This document shows, piece after piece, positions 4,741-6,213 of a stretch of DNA of 6,213 bases. The position numbers and the translations under genes were made by a program. Below the pieces are notes generated by a model. The model was not told where the DNA came from, ran no database searches, and worked only from the letters and a program-made list of their open reading frames with translations. Position 1 is the first letter of the stretch; every line of letters begins with the position of its first letter. Source of the DNA: Fen-1077 sp050014355 (GTDB taxonomy: Bacteria; Chloroflexota; Dehalococcoidia; Dehalococcoidales; RBG-16-60-22). The stretch covers positions 1-6,213 of the forward strand of contig JBEKDL010000093.1 in NCBI GenBank assembly GCA_050014355.1, in the 5' to 3' direction.

Positions 4741-6213
4741 TTACTTGCTCGTCCAGGCAGTAGCTGTCCCCCAGTACATGGCGCTGATATTGTTGCACAG
4801 GTCAAGGCCATGCAGGTAGGGTTGCAGGTTATAACCACGTGAAACGGCGTAGAGAGGGGTAACCATGGCGTTGTCATACATATAACGGATGACCTTTTGC
4901 ACCAGCGCGGGGTTGTATTCCGGGGAGGCCGCTGAAGCTTGATATAAAGCCTGAAAGTCATCTGGTTTAGCCAGACTGAAGTTTTGGATGCTCAGCTGAG
5001 ACCAGTTAACGTTTATGCTGGAATTCATATTGACGTTTATCGACTTCGACGCCGCGGCAAAACCATCCCAGCCTTTTAGAATCATATTGTTATACGAAGC
5101 ATTATCCACCATGTTTATATCGACGGTGATACCCACCTTGCTCAGGTAACCCTGTATGGCGCTCATCGCATCCTTGTTAGTGGTGACGCTATTCCCGAGA
5201 ATCTGGGTCTTAAAGCCGCTGGGGTAACCTGCCTCGGTCAGCAACTGTTTCGCTTTATCCGGGTTATAGGCACGGGGCGACAGGTCGGTGACGTAGGCAG
5301 GGTTGCCCGGAACGGCCCACTGGGAAGTTGCGGGCCAGAAGCCATAGCCTAAAGCATTTACGATAGCGTCCCGGTCAATAGCGTAGTCGATGGCCTGGCG
5401 GACTTTTATATTTGATAGAGGCGAGTTGGGATTTTTGCTATCCGGTACCAGGCAGGCAATGGCGAGAAAGTACTTATAATCAATGGGGAACCCCTTTTGT
5501 GAAAGGTCGTACTCCACCTTGGTGAGGTCCCCGGCAACCATATCTTGCTCTCCCGCGAGGAAAGATTGGGCCCGGGTCATCGGGTCGCCGATGCCAGTCA
5601 TTTCTATGGAATCGAGGTAGGGCAATCCTTTCTGCCAGTATCCATCGAATTTAACGCCCTTGATGGATACACCGGGCGTGAAACTGACGAGCTTGAAAGG
5701 CCCTGTCCCTACCGGGTTAAGCCGCATCCATGATATAGCCGCGTCTCCGCCGCCATGGGCGTCAAAAGCCGCTTTCGAGACCATAAAAAAGCGGTCCCCC
5801 AGAGTACTGAGTATCATGTTGGTATAATTTTTCATATTCAGTCGAATCGTGTAGTTGTCCACGATATCCACCGAGTTTACGTCGGCAAAGGCGCTGCTCT
5901 TGGCATTGAGCAGCTGGTCAAGGTTCCACTTGGCCACGGTAGCGTTAAAGTCTGACCCGTCGTGGAACTTGACCCCCTGTCGCAGAGTCAGCGTCACGGA
6001 CTTCAGGTCCGACGATACTTCCCATTTTGTGGCCAGCCAAGGGGAAATACTACCTTTAGCATCAACTCGGAGAAGGGGCTCTAAAAATATATATGAAGTG
6101 GGGCCTCCCCAGTTGGCGTCTGGAATCCAGCCGATATTGGCCGCGGGGAAGAAGGGGTCGGCATATTTGAGGGTACCGCCATATTTAGGTGTGGCTGTAG
6201 TTGGGGCTGGTGT
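4741..6213 (-). CDS. Peptide/nickel-type ABC transporter solute-binding protein, family 5, N-terminus beyond the window
   Basis: Extracytoplasmic binding protein of a peptide/opine/nickel-type importer (SBP_bac_5 family), which captures the substrate and delivers it to the membrane permeases. 490 residues are visible and the frame runs off the right edge; the ATG/GTG-like codon at 5997 is internal. The first visible stretch, T-P-A-P-T-T-A-T-P, is the kind of Thr/Pro linker that follows a lipobox, so a lipoprotein signal just outside the window is likely. Next comes Y-G-G-T-L-K-Y, then the family hallmarks L-R-Q-G-V-K-F-H-D-G-S-D-F (about 77-89) and N-P-V-G-T-G-P-F (166-173). The protein ends W-T-S-K with TAA at 4743-4741. 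Length is near the family norm of 520-580 once the missing start is added. Such genes usually lead an operon with two permeases and two ATPases. Here no permease follows, and the two ATPase remnants lie 3.4 kb away on the same strand. Confidence 0.92.
   Translation of the reverse strand, partial: TPAPTTATPKYGGTLKYADPFFPAANIGWIPDANWGGPTSYIFLEPLLRVDAKGSISPWLATKWEVSSDLKSVTLTLRQGVKFHDGSDFNATVAKWNLDQLLNAKSSAFADVNSVDIVDNYTIRLNMKNYTNMILSTLGDRFFMVSKAAFDAHGGGDAAISWMRLNPVGTGPFKLVSFTPGVSIKGVKFDGYWQKGLPYLDSIEMTGIGDPMTRAQSFLAGEQDMVAGDLTKVEYDLSQKGFPIDYKYFLAIACLVPDSKNPNSPLSNIKVRQAIDYAIDRDAIVNALGYGFWPATSQWAVPGNPAYVTDLSPRAYNPDKAKQLLTEAGYPSGFKTQILGNSVTTNKDAMSAIQGYLSKVGITVDINMVDNASYNNMILKGWDGFAAASKSINVNMNSSINVNWSQLSIQNFSLAKPDDFQALYQASAASPEYNPALVQKVIRYMYDNAMVTPLYAVSRGYNLQPYLHGLDLCNNISAMYWGTATAWTSK

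Noticed and set aside
1..6213. CRISPR array, tRNA, rRNA or direct-repeat array
   Set aside because: No regularly spaced repeats, tRNA-like cloverleaf or rRNA-like stretch was seen when reading the window.

Overview
The window reads as bacterial DNA of intermediate GC, with AGGAGG-type ribosome binding sites and oligopeptide-type ABC transporter proteins close to those of uncultivated Chloroflexi (Dehalococcoidia-like) or anaerobic Firmicutes. That placement is an impression from protein style; nothing in the window fixes it. No rRNA, tRNA, CRISPR array or recognisable transposase was found.

Layout. Left third, minus strand (1-1305): two adjacent ATP-binding subunits of an oligopeptide/dipeptide importer. 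The OppD/DppD-type protein comes first and the OppF/DppF-type protein follows two bases later. Both are broken. The OppD-type protein lacks its N-terminus with the Walker A motif, and the OppF-type protein stops just after its Q-loop. Middle, plus strand (about 1277-4546): the C-terminal domain of a 3-hydroxyisobutyrate-dehydrogenase-type oxidoreductase, a small cupin, a metallo-beta-lactamase-fold lactonase-like hydrolase, a C-terminal relic of a carboxymuconolactone-decarboxylase-family gene, and an intact cytosolic class-C-beta-lactamase-type serine hydrolase. A hairpin-rich spacer (4547-4740) separates this block from the convergent right-hand gene. Right third, minus strand (4741 to the edge): a family 5 peptide-type solute-binding protein whose N-terminus lies beyond the window.

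How the parts may work together. The binding protein and the two ATPases are pieces of one kind of uptake system, but no permease genes are present and the plus-strand block lies between them. The cupin and the lactonase-like hydrolase form a tight unit with a candidate promoter in front of the cupin. With the dehydrogenase and decarboxylase relics and the serine hydrolase, they look like a small-molecule (lactone/ester/hydroxyacid) catabolic neighbourhood; this is inference from families only.

Most striking are the breaks. The OppD-type and dehydrogenase remnants, on opposite strands, both lose their N-termini at one junction near 1277-1305. The decarboxylase gene seems to keep its ribosome binding site, start codon and C-terminus but has lost the middle. 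The OppF-type gene ends early. This is either an eroding, rearranged locus or a chimeric assembly. The lactonase-like enzyme also appears to carry Cys where its family normally has the metal-bridging Asp.
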